From: Panorpa germanica
Lineage: Eukaryota; Arthropoda; Insecta; Mecoptera; Panorpidae
DNA: 64,000 nt
Reading direction: 5' to 3'
Assembly (NCBI GenBank): GCA_963678705.1
Contig: OY783206.1
Coordinates: forward strand, 27,539,807-27,603,806
A program made the position numbers and the translations under genes. Under the pieces are notes generated by a model that was not told where the DNA came from, made no database searches, and was given only the letters and a program-made list of their open reading frames with translations. This document shows, one piece after another, positions 1-13,000 of the stretch. Each line of letters opens with the position of its first letter. Positions within the stretch are counted from its first letter, which is position 1.

Positions 1-180
1 GGTTGCGTTAAGTGTGCGTGTGTGTGGGGAGGGGAGGGGGTGGGGTAGTGTTTGTTCAAGGCAATACACAAAAAGCATATTTTCGATAATGTTTTTTCAC
101 GACACAGTTAATATGTAATTATTTATATAATTACTACATGATAAAATAACATTTAAAGAATATTTTGTGAAATTTTCCAA
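1..180. repeat. Interspersed repeat, partial copy (family also at 8.56-9.44 kb and 51.48-51.96 kb)
   Basis: The stretch from the G-rich start through the segment reading AAGCATATTTTCGATAATG and on to about 180 recurs closely at 8735-8900 and 51485-51600. It shows no coding potential and no clear terminal repeats, and it is cut by the window edge. The boundaries are approximate. Confidence 0.6.
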
Positions 181-591
181 ATGCATGTGACATCAAAACC
201 TTACAGTTGCATGTATTTATATATCAAAATATCAAATATTATTTACAACTATTTCAAGGATCAATAAAATTTCAATATTATGTCTGCCTTAACAGGGTTA
301 AGTAAAATAAAAATTGATTATTCTTTGACTTGACTTGATTATTTTGAGTACCAACAGCTACAAAACATTACCACAGCACTGACCTACTCAACAAATAACT
401 GACGTTAAAATGCATTTCACGTCATACAAATATGGCCGACCATTTCTAGTGCTAAAACTACAATTCAAATTTTTAATTGCTATATCTCCGTCAATATTTA
501 AATATTTAATAAAATAGACACGCCAATACACATTTAATAACATCAATTGAAAATTCGACCATTAAAAAATGAGGACACAAGCCCATTGATT
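181..591 (-). repeat. TIR element (AATGGGCTTGTGTCCT family), minus-oriented copy
   Basis: This copy matches 41600-42031 almost throughout. It includes a shared internal segment (about 195-410) that the shorter copies lack, and it ends at about 575-591 with GAGGACACAAGCCCATT, the inverted form of the family terminus. It looks like a non-autonomous DNA transposon (MITE) with no coding content. The distal end merges with the preceding repeat, so the left boundary is approximate. Confidence 0.6.
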
Positions 592-1036
592 GGTGGTACC
601 TGCTTTAAACCATATCGGGCTCAAGACTTCTGCGGTTTTCATATATTTTTTTTTTATATTTATTTTCTTCTTTGCCTTGACTTTCTTTCGTCATAGCCAC
701 CATCAAATAATTTTTTAACATCTTTTATAATTTATAATTCAATTTTACACATTTCTAAATATTTCAATAATTCACTAATTAATTTTGAATCACTTAACAA
801 AAATTTAGTATTAACAGGAAAAGTTTTAATCACATCTAATATATCACTATTCAATTTTGATCTTTCTAAACTATAATTTATGCATTCAAATATAATATGA
901 TCCAAAGTTCCTTCTTCACCACATTGACATCTATCGTCAGATTTAATATTAATTTTGTACAGATGAGCTGGAGTTTTGCAATGATTACTTTTGATCTGAT
1001 TATAGTTGATATAATTTTGCGGGACTCATTTCTAAA

Positions 1037-1576
1037 CTATTTCTTCTTACATAAATTTGGATGTAACATATAATAATCTCTTCCTTTTAACTGACTTTTG
1101 TTAATGAAGTCTGTGTTTCTTAAATTGAAGTTTAATTTTTTGATTATATTAAAAATTTCATATGAAGGTAATTTCACTCTCATCTCAATTTTCAAATTTA
1201 TTGATTCCTTTGCCAATTTATCCACAATTTCGTTTCCTCTTATTCCACAATGTCCTGGTATCCACATAAATTTTATGGTATTATTCCTATTTATTATATT
1301 GAAATACATCTCCTTAATTTTGCATGTTAAAATATTATTATTTAATTTGTTATCATTAGAATTTAAATTTTTTAAAACACTTAAAGAATCCGTTATTATT
1401 ATAATTTTATTGTTGTTGATATTTTCATTAATTTCCAATGCTTTTAATAATGCTAATTTTTCTCCAGTATCAGAGCAAACTTTGTTATTTAATTTATAAT
1501 TATAATATCTTAAATTTATCTGTTCATATATAGCAAATCCTGATTTATTTCTTTCTAAATCAATGGACCAATGCAT
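1037..1576 (-). pseudogene. LINE RNase H domain remnant
   Basis: The frame encodes about 179 residues with RNase H landmarks: an SIDLER start strand, an ITDSLSVLKNL segment containing a catalytic-type Asp, and a WIPGHCGIRGNE motif followed by VDKLAKE. This is the usual C-terminal RNase H of I-type LINEs. It lies 3' of the RT in element order and is separated from it by a non-coding gap of about 100 bp, so the original ORF2 is interrupted here. It is part of the LINE insertion, not a host gene. Confidence 0.8.
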
Positions 1577-1680
1577 CTGTATCTATTATTTTTGTAAAAT
1601 TTGTATTAAATTGATGCATTAGATTTAAAAAAATTTCATTATTTATCGCATTATTAAAAGATTTTGACAATAATTTTGTG

Positions 1681-3098
1681 TTAATATATATCCATAGGTT
1701 TAATTAATGATTCAAAAGGAATAGAGTATATAGGCGATTTGGAATTTCTTTGTATATTTAGATCCTTTAATTTCATGTAACTATTTATTAAAATAGGTTT
1801 ATTCTTTTTGTTCCAGTAAGAAGAGTTTTGAATATATGTAGTTAATAATTTAATTTTATCAATAATTTGGAATTTCGATAATGTTTCACATTTAACATAA
1901 AATTTATCACTAAGCAGTTGGTTTCTAAATTGTAATGGAGCTATATTAGATTCAGCTTGAAGTATATGAGTTGGAGTTGAAGTCATGCAACCTAAAGCGA
2001 TTCTTAAGCTTCTGTATTGTATTCTATCCAATTTTAATAATCTTGATTTGGAAGCTGTACTAATTAATATACTTGAATAGTCTAAATGTGAACTTATAAT
2101 TTCTTGATAAATTTGTAGTAAAGAGATAAGATGAGCTCCCCATTTACTTCCTGCTAGACTTCTTAAAACATTTATTCCTCTGTTGCATTTAAGTATAATT
2201 TTATCAATTTCGAAGCTCCAAGTAGGTTTACAGTCAAACCAAATACCTAAAAATTTTGCTCTATTTGATATAATAATATTTTTGTTATTATATATTATCC
2301 TCGGACTTGATATAATTTGGTGTCTAGTAAAAATGACAGCTTGAGATTTTTCTACTGAGATTTCTAATTCAATTTTGTCTAATATATCTCTTAATTTGCA
2401 TAATTTCTTGTTAATTCTCTTCCTTAAACATTCTAGGGATGGGCCAATACTATATAAAACAATATCATCTGCAAATTGTAAAATAAATGAGTGGTCGTCT
2501 TTTAATTTAGAAATGTCTTTAGAATATATTGTGTATAAAGGTGGACTAAGAATAGATCCTTGAGGTAGGCCTTTATTGCAGGTAAATGGTCCTATTAAAT
2601 TTTCTTCATTTCTTACATAAATGGATCTCAATTCAAAATATGACATTAACCAATTTGTAATTTTGCTGGTTATTCCAATTTCTCTTAATTTCAGTTGTAG
2701 GTTACGATATGTAACTGCATCATAAACTCCCTTAATATCTAAGAACACAGCTAGCATGTATTTATTAGAGCTATACGTTTTTTGAATGTCCAGATTAAAT
2801 ATATTTAAGCTGTCATGCACACTTCGATTTTTTCTAAATCCAAATTGCGAATCTGGTAATTTATTATTGTGTTCTAAATACCATTCGTTTATTTCATAAT
2901 ATTTTCCATTGTTTTCGCTACGCATGATATTAAAGTAATTGGTCGATATGATGATGCTACTTCAGGATTCTTTCCAGATTTTAAAATAGGGACAATAATA
3001 TGATTTTTCCAATCACTAGGAATTATTCTGGTATTAAATATGTTATTAAAATTGTTAATTAGGGCAATTTTGGCGCTTTTAGGTAAGTTTTGGATCAT
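1681..3098 (-). pseudogene. LINE reverse transcriptase remnant
   Basis: The main open stretch (1681-2925) carries the RT core: a QFGFRKNRS fingers motif, AVFLDIKGVYDAV (block A), GLPQGSILSPPLY (block B) and QFADDIVLY, the FADD catalytic box. The N-terminal part (2889-3098), with SYRPITLIS, lies in another frame that overlaps the main one, so a frameshift separates the two. In block A the sequence is DIKGVYD, where families usually show DI..AFD. It belongs to the truncated LINE at 641-3799. Confidence 0.85.
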
Positions 3099-3191
3099 TT
3101 CATATGAGATTCTGTCAATACCAGTGCTTGTTTTCTTGTTATGATTTAAACTGTAATTTAATCCTTCTAACTCTATTGATTTATATAAAAA

Positions 3192-3617
3192 TTATACTAC
3201 TTTAAAATTTTGAATATACGGCCTTGAAATGATATTGTAGTTACCACAATAATTTCTAGCAAACTCTTCAATCCAATCATTATTCATACTTCTGGTGTTC
3301 TGATTTATTTTCGGTCTTGATAATTTATGCACTACTCCCCAAATTAATTTAGCTGGAGTTTTTGGCTTAATATTTTCACAAAATTTCTTGTATTCCTTCT
3401 TCCTTCTTATCCTAAAATACTTTTGTGTGTTTGCTTGTTCCTTTTTAAAATTTAGATAATTTTCCATATTAGAATTTCTATTAAATTTAGTTAAAGCTAA
3501 TCTTCTTTTAGCAACCATTTTATTACAATTGCTGTCCCACCATAGGGGTTTTTCATGTTTTGGATCCTTATTATAAATTTTAGTGCACGGAATACTTTCC
3601 TCCGCTGACTCATTCAT
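3192..3617 (-). pseudogene. LINE endonuclease-RT linker remnant
   Basis: About 141 residues read KPLWWDSNCNKMVAKRR and later KKEYKKFCENI. This is the typical 'P.WW...C' linker with its downstream W/FC segment, found between the endonuclease and RT of Jockey/I-type LINEs. The endonuclease itself is not found upstream before the target-site duplication at 3800, consistent with 5' truncation during insertion. Confidence 0.7.
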
Positions 3618-4024
3618 GGTATTAACTAAATGCTCATAGCTGATATATAAATTTGAACCATTATCAAGTTTATTGGATATAATATTTTGATATTCTTTCC
3701 AGTCAGCTCTTTTGAAATTTCTTCTAGTGATATAATTCCTTGTTCTACCTATGTCAACATTATTTGAATTTGTTAAATTAAAAAGTATGGGATAATAATG
3801 ACTTCTGCGGTTTTCTTATATGATGTAAGAAGTTGTAATAAAAAACAATATTTACTAAAAAAAGTATAAAATGTTTTTATTCCGTTAGCCATAGTTGCGA
3901 TAATTAAAGCTAAAACAAAGTGTCCAAGTAAAAGCACATTAAACGGCGCTGTAACACTGGCTGCGTCCTCAGTAGCGGTGTAGAGCGGCGTGGAGTTCCT
4001 ATCCACTGCTTCCTGCAGGATGTC

Positions 4025-7000
4025 CTAGAGTTGGCTAGCGGACATGTACCGCCCCCTCCTAAGTTCGCTTTTCTGACAGGGCCGGTACATGCAGCAAATG
4101 ACACACAGGGCTATCAAGAGGATCAGTAACACTGCAGAGATGGGCCCCCAAATACGAAGCTCCTGGTAAATTTCTTCCCTCTTCATTGCTTTTTCTCTCT
4201 GAAATTTGTAATCATGTTATTAGCAAGTAAACTATTGCGTTTGTAGTGTTGCTATTAGATCAGGCGTACTGGCCCTAGCATAACTTTTATTTGATACGTC
4301 CACCTTAATGGACTTGTGTCCTATGTCTTAATTTCTACAAAAGTGTACTGCACATTGATAAAGTTGGCTACCAGCAACTCAAATGTCCAATTATTTTTAT
4401 TCAATTCGTAATATTATAGAAGTTATTAAGGATTAAAATAGTCATTTTTTGGTTTTATAATTAAAGGGTTAAAAATTAACGACATTATTGCTTCCTCACC
4501 TTCTTCCCCAGTACCCTTTGCCAATCTTTACCATCACTGTTAAACAAGAGAAGTGCAAAAGAGATGCAGAATTAAACGTCAAAGCTATAGCAGCTGTTGA
4601 ATCAAGCCATAATGTTTCAATATAATAATGTGTGATGAAAAACAAAAAATAAAAAAACATTACTTGATATATTCTAACGACAATTAGTCTATTCTGGTTG
4701 TATACTAAGATAACAACCAGAATATTACGCAGTGCAATGTACGTTTCGTATTTTAAATAAATAATTAAAAAATCGATCCCTAAAAAATGATTTCAGAATC
4801 CAATTGTAGAATATTTCCAGATAAAGTCGAAGCGGACTTGTGTGTTCGGGTTCGGATATTTGCTTCGGTCATGTTCGGGGTACCGTACACACATTCGTTG
4901 ACCACTATGACATTAAAACATAACCTACAATGCTCAGTGTGATCGCATCAGAACGTTTGTTAAGAATTCAGAATTTTTGTCAAGAATTTATTTTATAGTA
5001 AACAAGCCACTGTCATAACCTCACTTCTATTTCATTTAAACGAATGTGTCATAAGTTAAGACGAATGTTCCAGAGATATTTTAAAAACAAAGTAAAAATA
5101 TATTCTAGCGGTGTAATGAGTGTTGCAGTGTGTTCAGGCGTCGTGCAGAGTCTTACTTCATAATCAGCTATAATTCGCTCTCTCAGCTCTTGCTCCCTCT
5201 GTCTCTCTTCTTCACGGTACTGGTCATATATCCATCCTCTCTTTCTTCTTATTTTTGGTAAATTGGGGTCCGGGACATTGTTGACCGGAAACGCACCGCC
5301 TGAAAATATAAAAACAATAAATATTCAAATTTAATGAAATTTTATTTTTGTGTTTGGTGCGAGTATGTAAGCAACATATATCGTTTACCCCGTCGCACAG
5401 CGACGTCTGTTTCATGGATACATGATGTAGGGCTTTACACTGATCCGACGTCGGACTAGGTCTAATCTTTTTTCAAATATTGAATGATATTGAACATAAA
5501 ACATATGAAAATACAGTAATTTTTTTAATTAATAATTAAATAATTGCCTATAATTTTTTTTAATACTAGGTAAGTATATTTGCAAATACGAATTATGTTT
5601 TAATATTTTATATAGGGTATTTAATACTTTGGCTTTAAAAAATTATAGGTTAGGATTATTTGACAAGAGCAACAAACGATTATAATAATGTAGTTATTTG
5701 ACAGTTTCGATGATGTGCTTCTTTAGGTAATGGGCTTGTGTCCTCATTTTTAGTTATCGATTTTTCAATTGTTGATTGAAATTGATGTTAATAAATATGT
5801 ATTGGTGTGTCTATTTTATTAAATATCTAAATATTGACGGAGATATAGCAATTAAAAGTTTGAATTGTAGTTTTAGCGCTAGAAATGGTCGGCCATATTT
5901 GTATGACGTGAAATGCATTCCTGCAAAATCCTGTTTTCGCACTTCTAGCCTGTCCATGTCTCTGGTCTCTGCACAGCGTGACTGACGTATTGTAAAGTGC
6001 ATTCTCTACATTTCACCGTTTGGAGATAGACGTTAGAGGTAAATAAACTATAAAAGTAAATAGTAACTTATTCAATTTTAGCAGTCGGTGCGTTAACACG
6101 TCGTTGAATTTAACCTCCAAGTTATTTAAGCAGTTCGGGCATATAGCGTGTGATAGTGTGATCAGTTCAAGAAGTGATAACTGTGTTTTGAGTAAGTATT
6201 TTAAATAAATTATTGTACATTTACACATGTTCGCAAATAGATTCGCGAACTCATTTTTCAGGGGTTGTTTTTGTGATTCGTTTAATTCCGTAATTGTTTA
6301 TTGAAATGTAGTTTTACATGTCGAACACATTAACTATTTACTGAAATTAAACAAATTACCGGTTGACAAATTATAATGGGCATGGCTTTGTACGTAAAGC
6401 TTGAGATTGTGTTTTTCTGTAAAAGACTGACGTCATACGTGAGAGAAGGACAGACTTCCGGTGCACGAAGCCTCCGCCATAGTCTTAAAGACATTTGATT
6501 TTCTGTCAGTCAACTTTATTTATAGAAATTAAGACATGATTCACAAATCCATTTTTGAATAACATTTGTTAATTATTAATTTACTAATTTTTTATTGTAC
6601 TTTTGTTTTCAGATACCTGTTAAAATTAAAAACGATTAAGATGGCTCCAACAATAGCAAATTTTGAAGTTGTGTTCCCAAGACCAGCGCTAACCCAGAAA
6701 TTTAAAATTCCAAAAAAGAAAACTCAAACTGGAACTAAAAAAGTAACGGCAGTATTGCAGTCCGCCTTCATGGACCAGCCTCCCCTAGACAGATTTAAGG
6801 AGAAGGACAGAATATTTACCGAAAAACTTGAATCTAGAGGAATAACTTCCATCCTGTATAAAGAAGGAAAGAAGTCGAAAATCTTAAAAACACTAAGATG
6901 GCGACGAGATGCTGAATTAGTGGAGACAAAACTGTTCGAAGTGATCGACGGAGAACGGATCAATGTCAATAAAGTCCCTAAAGCCATACCCGGGGAAAGA

Positions 7001-10000
7001 ATCGACGGTCCAAACAGAGTGATTGAACATTCCGACAGGCCGTGGCCAGAACCGAAGGACCCGCCAAGCAATGGTTTAGTGAGCCCCAATAAACAATAAA
7101 ATGGGCGCATGCAATCAATACTTAATGCTCTGTTAACTCAATGATCGACAATCAAATTAAAGTGCTACCTGTGATAATTGTTAATCAATGTATATTAAGT
7201 TTTGTGTAAAATGAATCATTTTTAATTAAATATAAATGTTCTCCTATTTGTGCCATTATTTATAGAACTCTTGACATTTTGACTCGAAACAATTCTACCA
7301 AGATTCTACCAACATAAATAAAATATTTCTTATATTATGTGTTACGCAGTGGTACCACTGAAAATTTTACGTTCAGATACGTAAAACTATAAAATAATAA
7401 ATAATTTTTTTTACGTAAAATGTTAAAGGTTTTATATTCTTGTTAATTTTATAAAAAGTTGATGATAACCAATTTGAAAATTTATAACGAATCTTGACGT
7501 AACTTTTTATGCTGATTTCAAATATGCAATTTATTTTTAGCTAGGTCTCCCCGTTTACGAGATATTTCGGTTTCAAAGATTAAATAATGGAGATATTCCA
7601 AAATGGTTTCCAAATTTGAAATCTGCATAAAAAACTACGATAGAAAACATATTTAAAGTATGAAAAAATAATTATTTTTTCTAATAATACGCCATTTTAA
7701 TAATAATAATAAAATGAAAATAGAATTTAAGACGCCTGAATACTATGCAACACTTGCAACAGCAATTTATTAAAAAGCACGAATAAAATCAATAAATTAA
7801 CATAGAGATTTATACTTTGAGTAACAACAAAAATTAAATTGTATTTTGTTACTTGAACTTATAGTTAAATCTCTATTAGTTTTTATTAATTATATAAAAG
7901 TAAAAACTAAAACCAATAGTATGCCATCTATTAAACAGTAAGTAAAACATACAGTTAAAGATTAGTTCTACAGATGGCGCTGGTAGTTTATAAATTACAC
8001 CGCCTGATTCGACTGCTACTATTCATACACACATAACTATATTACCTAACCAAAAACATTTTCTTAATAAAAAGGTTTGCTTTGACAAATTCTTCAACTT
8101 TTGTTCTTTACATTTTGTTTGAAATAAATAATTTGTTAATAACCTTCTTAAAAATTACGAATGGGTTTAATTAAAGTTGGCTATCAGGACCTCAAATGTA
8201 CCAATTATTTGTTAATAACTCGTTGTATTTTAAGAGATATTAACAATTGAAAGATCCTTTTTTTGCTTTAGTAGCGCGTATACGTCTGCTTATACGTCGC
8301 TTAAATACGGTTTCAGTGTGCGACGGGCGTTGGGGGCTACTAAAATACCTGAAGCATCTCGAAACGTCACTTTTTCGTTGTTTGCTTCAGCAGGAAGTTG
8401 GACCTCACGGAATTTGGTGGTCTGATGGTGGCCTTGAAGATCTTTGGGACGTCCAGCGCGCTGCAAAAGTCGTAAATATTTATCACTTCCTAAAACAACA
8501 TTCAGCTATTATTACGAGCAGAAAAACACGCGACCGTTTTTGTTTTTTAAGTAATTAATTTGTTTAATTGCTCGAAACACGACCCACTTGTTTTTTTGTT
8601 TCCTAAAACTAATGCGAACTAAATGTTCTTGTCCAAACTGGATCTGGACAAATACGAAGGATTCTGTTTTTGCAAAACAAGAAGCAAAATACAGGACGGC
8701 CTTGGCTAGTCTATTGCGAGCACTCGTATTGTTGTTGTCCCTTGTAGGTTGCGTTAAGTGTGTGTGGAGGGGTAAGGTAAAATCGATACAAAAAAAGCAT
8801 ATTTCGATAATGGTTTTTGACGACACAGTTAATATATAATTATTTCTATAATTACTACATGATAAAGTAACATTTAAAGAATACTTTGTGAAATTTTCAT
8901 AAATAAATATCAAGAAATGAGGCATTGACAGCGAATCTCCGCTGACGTCACAAAAAAAATAACATTGCGGTGCCACTCATAACACATCACTGGATTATGA
9001 GAATTCCAAAAACCAAAATGATTTCATTCAATTTTTTTTTTGACTGATTTTTCAATTTTTTACAGCACTTAGAAGTCAAAATTCCGATTCTTCATGAAAA
9101 AAATCAGAAACTTTGTTGTTTTAAAATACGTTAAAATAAAAAAATTAAAAAAAACTCGACAGCGTTACCTCGGCATTTATGTAAAGAAAGAGTGTGCAAA
9201 ATTTCAAAAGGTTCGGTGCAATAGATTTTAAGCTAGTGAGGACACCGACTCTGAAAAGCTAAGTGTGAGAAAAACGTGTTAAAAGTTTCAAATAAAAACC
9301 GAAACCAGACCAGAGAGGTGAAGACTTAAAGCTCTATATCTCCGACAGTTTTACTCCAATCGACTTTAAGTTTTCACAAAATAAACTTAATATGTTGTAC
9401 ATTAATATAAATAAATAAAAAAAATTAAAACCTTATAAACCTTCCAAGTTTATGAGTATGTATGTAAATAATAAATTCTATTTAATAACAACCAAACCCA
9501 GAAAATATAAATACGGTTCGGGAATCGAACCCGACGACACATCAGTCAGTGTTAAATATTAATTAGGTATTAAGAAACCTTGAAATTGGCTAGAAATCTC
9601 ACAGTGGAGAACACACTACGTTCGAATGCCGATAGGAGTTGTTTCGCATTAGCACACTTTATCATGAGTTAACTTTAATGTTTATCAATACACCTTAATT
9701 AGCATTAGAAACTTGACATGCTTCACAACCTCATTCAATTCGAACTGCAATCGATTGCACCTTACTATTGCGATTACGCTGTAACTTGTACACACGAACA
9801 TTTGGAATACCAAGGTCATAGTTGCAGCGCTGTAACTACATTACATAATGTGGGTCATCGGGTGAGCGGTGTGTCTTAATTAGAAACTTCAGTTGTTGTT
9901 TAATTACAAATAAAAGTAAAAACATTTCTAACGGTCTGTTAAAAGTTCATTTTATAATAACAGTTTCAATTATAACCTCAAAATGTGTAGAACCATTCCC

Positions 10001-13000
10001 ACTCATTGTTTTAATTTAATTTGTATAGCATATGGGAATATGCGTAGTCATTCCTCGCACCTTTGCTTATTTAGAACCTTACAAAGTCCAATATTTCTAA
10101 ATTAAAAACACTATATTACATTCTAACCTCCAAAATGTGACAATCTGTCAAAATGCAGTAGGATTTATTTTTAAAAGAAGTTCAATGTCAGTTTGTCAAA
10201 AATAAAGAAGTAAAAACAATTTCTATTACTAATTGTTATGAAAAACAGCGATTTCAATTATTCCACATTCAATTTTGTCCAACTGTTGAACTGTTAAAAT
10301 TTATATTAATAACGACGCATGCGCACCAACTAAATTAACTAAACTCAAATTAAAACACGAATGTGACAAACTAAAGTTATAATTTTTCGTTTTATATCAC
10401 GATATTATATTGAAACATTATGGCTTGATACAACTGCTGCTATAGCTTTGACGTTTAATTCTGCATCTCTTTTGCGTTCTCTTATTTAACAGTGATTGTA
10501 AAGGTTGGCAACTGATAGTGAGGAAGAAGGTGAGAAGGGGATAACTATTTCAATCGTTAATAACTTCTATAATATTGCGAATAGAATAAAAATAATTGTA
10601 TATTTGAGGTTTTGATCAACTTTATCAATAAACAGTGAAGTTGTATATAAATTTAGTTATGGTTCACAATCCAATTGAGGATAAAATTAACAATTAAAGC
10701 AGAGAATGGGGCTTAATGTTTTGTTTTCGTTATAGAATTTATTAGGTGTAAATTGTTTTCTACTTATCATTAAATTGCAGTCGCATTAATAATTCAGCGG
10801 ATTAATTGCTGGAACAATTGCACTTGCAAAATACTTTCGCTTTTGATTAGAATTCGTGTTACTTTTAATTAGAAATAAAATAGACTGTGACAGTCGGACA
10901 GTCGGACAGCTGGCTGTTCCTTTGTCAGGAAATGCCGACTCATTTAGAAATGGCCACGAAATATCTCATTTACATACAAGTGTTGTGACGAAACTGGTTT
11001 AATTTCTATGAAACTGTAACAAAGTAACCTGTCAAAGTGGTAGAACTAGGCCGCCCCCTCCCCCATCCCGCAAAATATAATTTGGGACTTTAGAAAAACA
11101 AACGTTCAACGCCAACTGATCTTTAAAAAAATATATTCGTACGTTATTGTAATATGTTTTATCCATAGAGTGTACAAAAGATGCACAACAAATGGTAGTC
11201 AGTTACTACTTACAGCTAGTTCGTACAACACGTAAAATTTTGATATTATTATAATTGTGAACAAAGAAAATTAAATCGATTATTTATTTTCAACTTTTCG
11301 ATACTTATATCTCAGAAACAGTTGGTTTTAGAAAAAAATGCGTAAGATCAAATTTGTAGAGAATTTTATGCTCTACAATTTTTATAATAAGCTCTAAAGA
11401 CGTACGACGCATAGAAATCGCGATATTTGCAAAAAACAGATTTTTGGGAATGTCACAAGAAACATTTATGCGAAATTTCAGTTTTGTAACTTACATTCCG
11501 AGACACGCGGACCATAGTTTGGCAACTCCTGAACAAGCCTATCCTTTTTCCAGCCCAACACCTGCACACGGCTAAAACAGATAGTGGTTTTCTATAGCAG
11601 CTGTTGGTATTTGATTTTGCAATATTATTTGCCAATAAAGGTAAACAATGTAGAAATCTAACTCCAATAATAATAACTTCAACACACAAAACCAACCTCA
11701 TTTGCATAAAGTATCTTTGCTGTGTGCAACGCCATAGAGAGGGAGAGAGAGAAGACGCCATTTGACCTTTTGAATGTAACACAAAGGCTTGATATTTGAA
11801 GGTTAATGTTTTTAGTGGATTGGCCCAATTTATGGATTACAAATAATGCAAATATATTTCAAATATCGTCGTTTTCATATGTTCATAAAATTTAAAAAAC
11901 TAACAATAAATTTTCGATTTTTTCAATTGTTGATTGAAATTGATGTTAACAAATGTGTATTGGCGTTTTTATTTTATTAAATATCTAAATATTGACGGAG
12001 ATATAGCAATTAAAAATTTGAATTGTAGTTTTAGCGCTACAGATGTCAGCCTTATTGATGACGTAATATGCCGCACTAATAAGGGATAGGTCAGTTATTT
12101 GTTATATGGAAGACTATCTCTTTTACGCTCTGTTGTATAAAAGAGATGTCACCTTAGCGGACATGACGTCACATGTCTTGGAATGTTGTACAACATTGAA
12201 TCCCTTTAATAATTAAAGAGACAAAATGACTATTTTAATTTTTAATATCTCGTAACATATAAGGAGTTATTAAAAAATATTTGAACATTTGAATATGATT
12301 TCGCATATTTCCATAAACTATACAATTCAAATTAAATACAAAATCAAAACAGTGAGTGGGAATGATACTTTAGTTTAAAAAAGCAGAGAGAGGGGGAGCG
12401 TTCAAAATGTGTTAAGGACGGGGGAAGGAGGGTCAGAATAATAACATTTTGTTTCGTAAATCTTTAACAAATATATTTTATGGAAATGGCGTAAAACTTG
12501 CCTAATTTTGAATAAATTTCTATTTAAATTGATATAATTAAATCTTTGCCAAGTTTTAATTATCTTAAGATTGTGTAAAAATAAAAAAACTCTTAATAGT
12601 TTTCAGTTTTAGTGATACGAAATCTGATATTTGTTGGAAGAAGTTGTATAACACGTCCACACCTGTGTAACATGAAACTTAATACATCAGCATCCTTTGC
12701 AGTTCGTATGAATTCATGCAACCAGTTTGTTTTATTTAGAGGGACTCCAACAGACATTTTATTTATTTAATTTTTTAAAGCCTTAATAATTTTAAAGTCG
12801 AGTCAACTTGAATAATATTTTTGTTCTAGTCTACAAACGATTTTAACAATTTTAGTACACTCATGTCCAAATAACTTCGATTGCAAATGTTGAACAAATT
12901 AAAATATATATAATATTTAAAATTCATATTATTACTTCAATTAAAATTTTTGTGTGAGTGTACTGTCTAATGAATGCAGCGATCCTATTGGTTGATTTTA

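Larger units (their letters stand above)
641..3799 (-). mobile_element. 5'-truncated LINE (non-LTR retrotransposon) with RT and RNase H
   Basis: The block is flanked by a perfect 16-bp direct repeat, GACTTCTGCGGTTTTC, at 625-640 and 3800-3815, which I read as the target-site duplication. The A-rich tail appears as T-rich plus-strand sequence just inside the left repeat. On the minus strand, in order, come the endonuclease-RT linker, a reverse transcriptase and an RNase H. An RT followed by RNase H fits the I/LOA/R1-type groups of LINEs. The apurinic endonuclease and ORF1 are missing, so it is 5' truncated. The coding frame is broken between about 2889 and 3192, so it is not active. Confidence 0.85.

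Noticed and set aside
8390-8475. Short GC-richer open stretch (KLDLTEFGGLMVAL) resembling an exon
   Set aside because: It ends in a stop without a donor, no partner exon was found, and no family is recognised.
8588-8839. Plus-strand ORF with a hydrophobic stretch
   Set aside because: It lies within the repeat copied at 1-180 and 51.48 kb, where the frame is not kept; no domain is recognised.
9512-9535. tRNA gene suggested by a T-arm-like sequence
   Set aside because: No acceptor stem, D arm or anticodon arm could be folded around it; a tRNA-derived repeat fits better, since a second copy with the same tail lies at 62.5 kb.
11453-11782. Minus-strand ORF of 109 codons
   Set aside because: No domain is recognised and the composition is poor; only a 67-bp piece in another frame (11561-11495) was kept, as a weak candidate for exon 2 of gene E.
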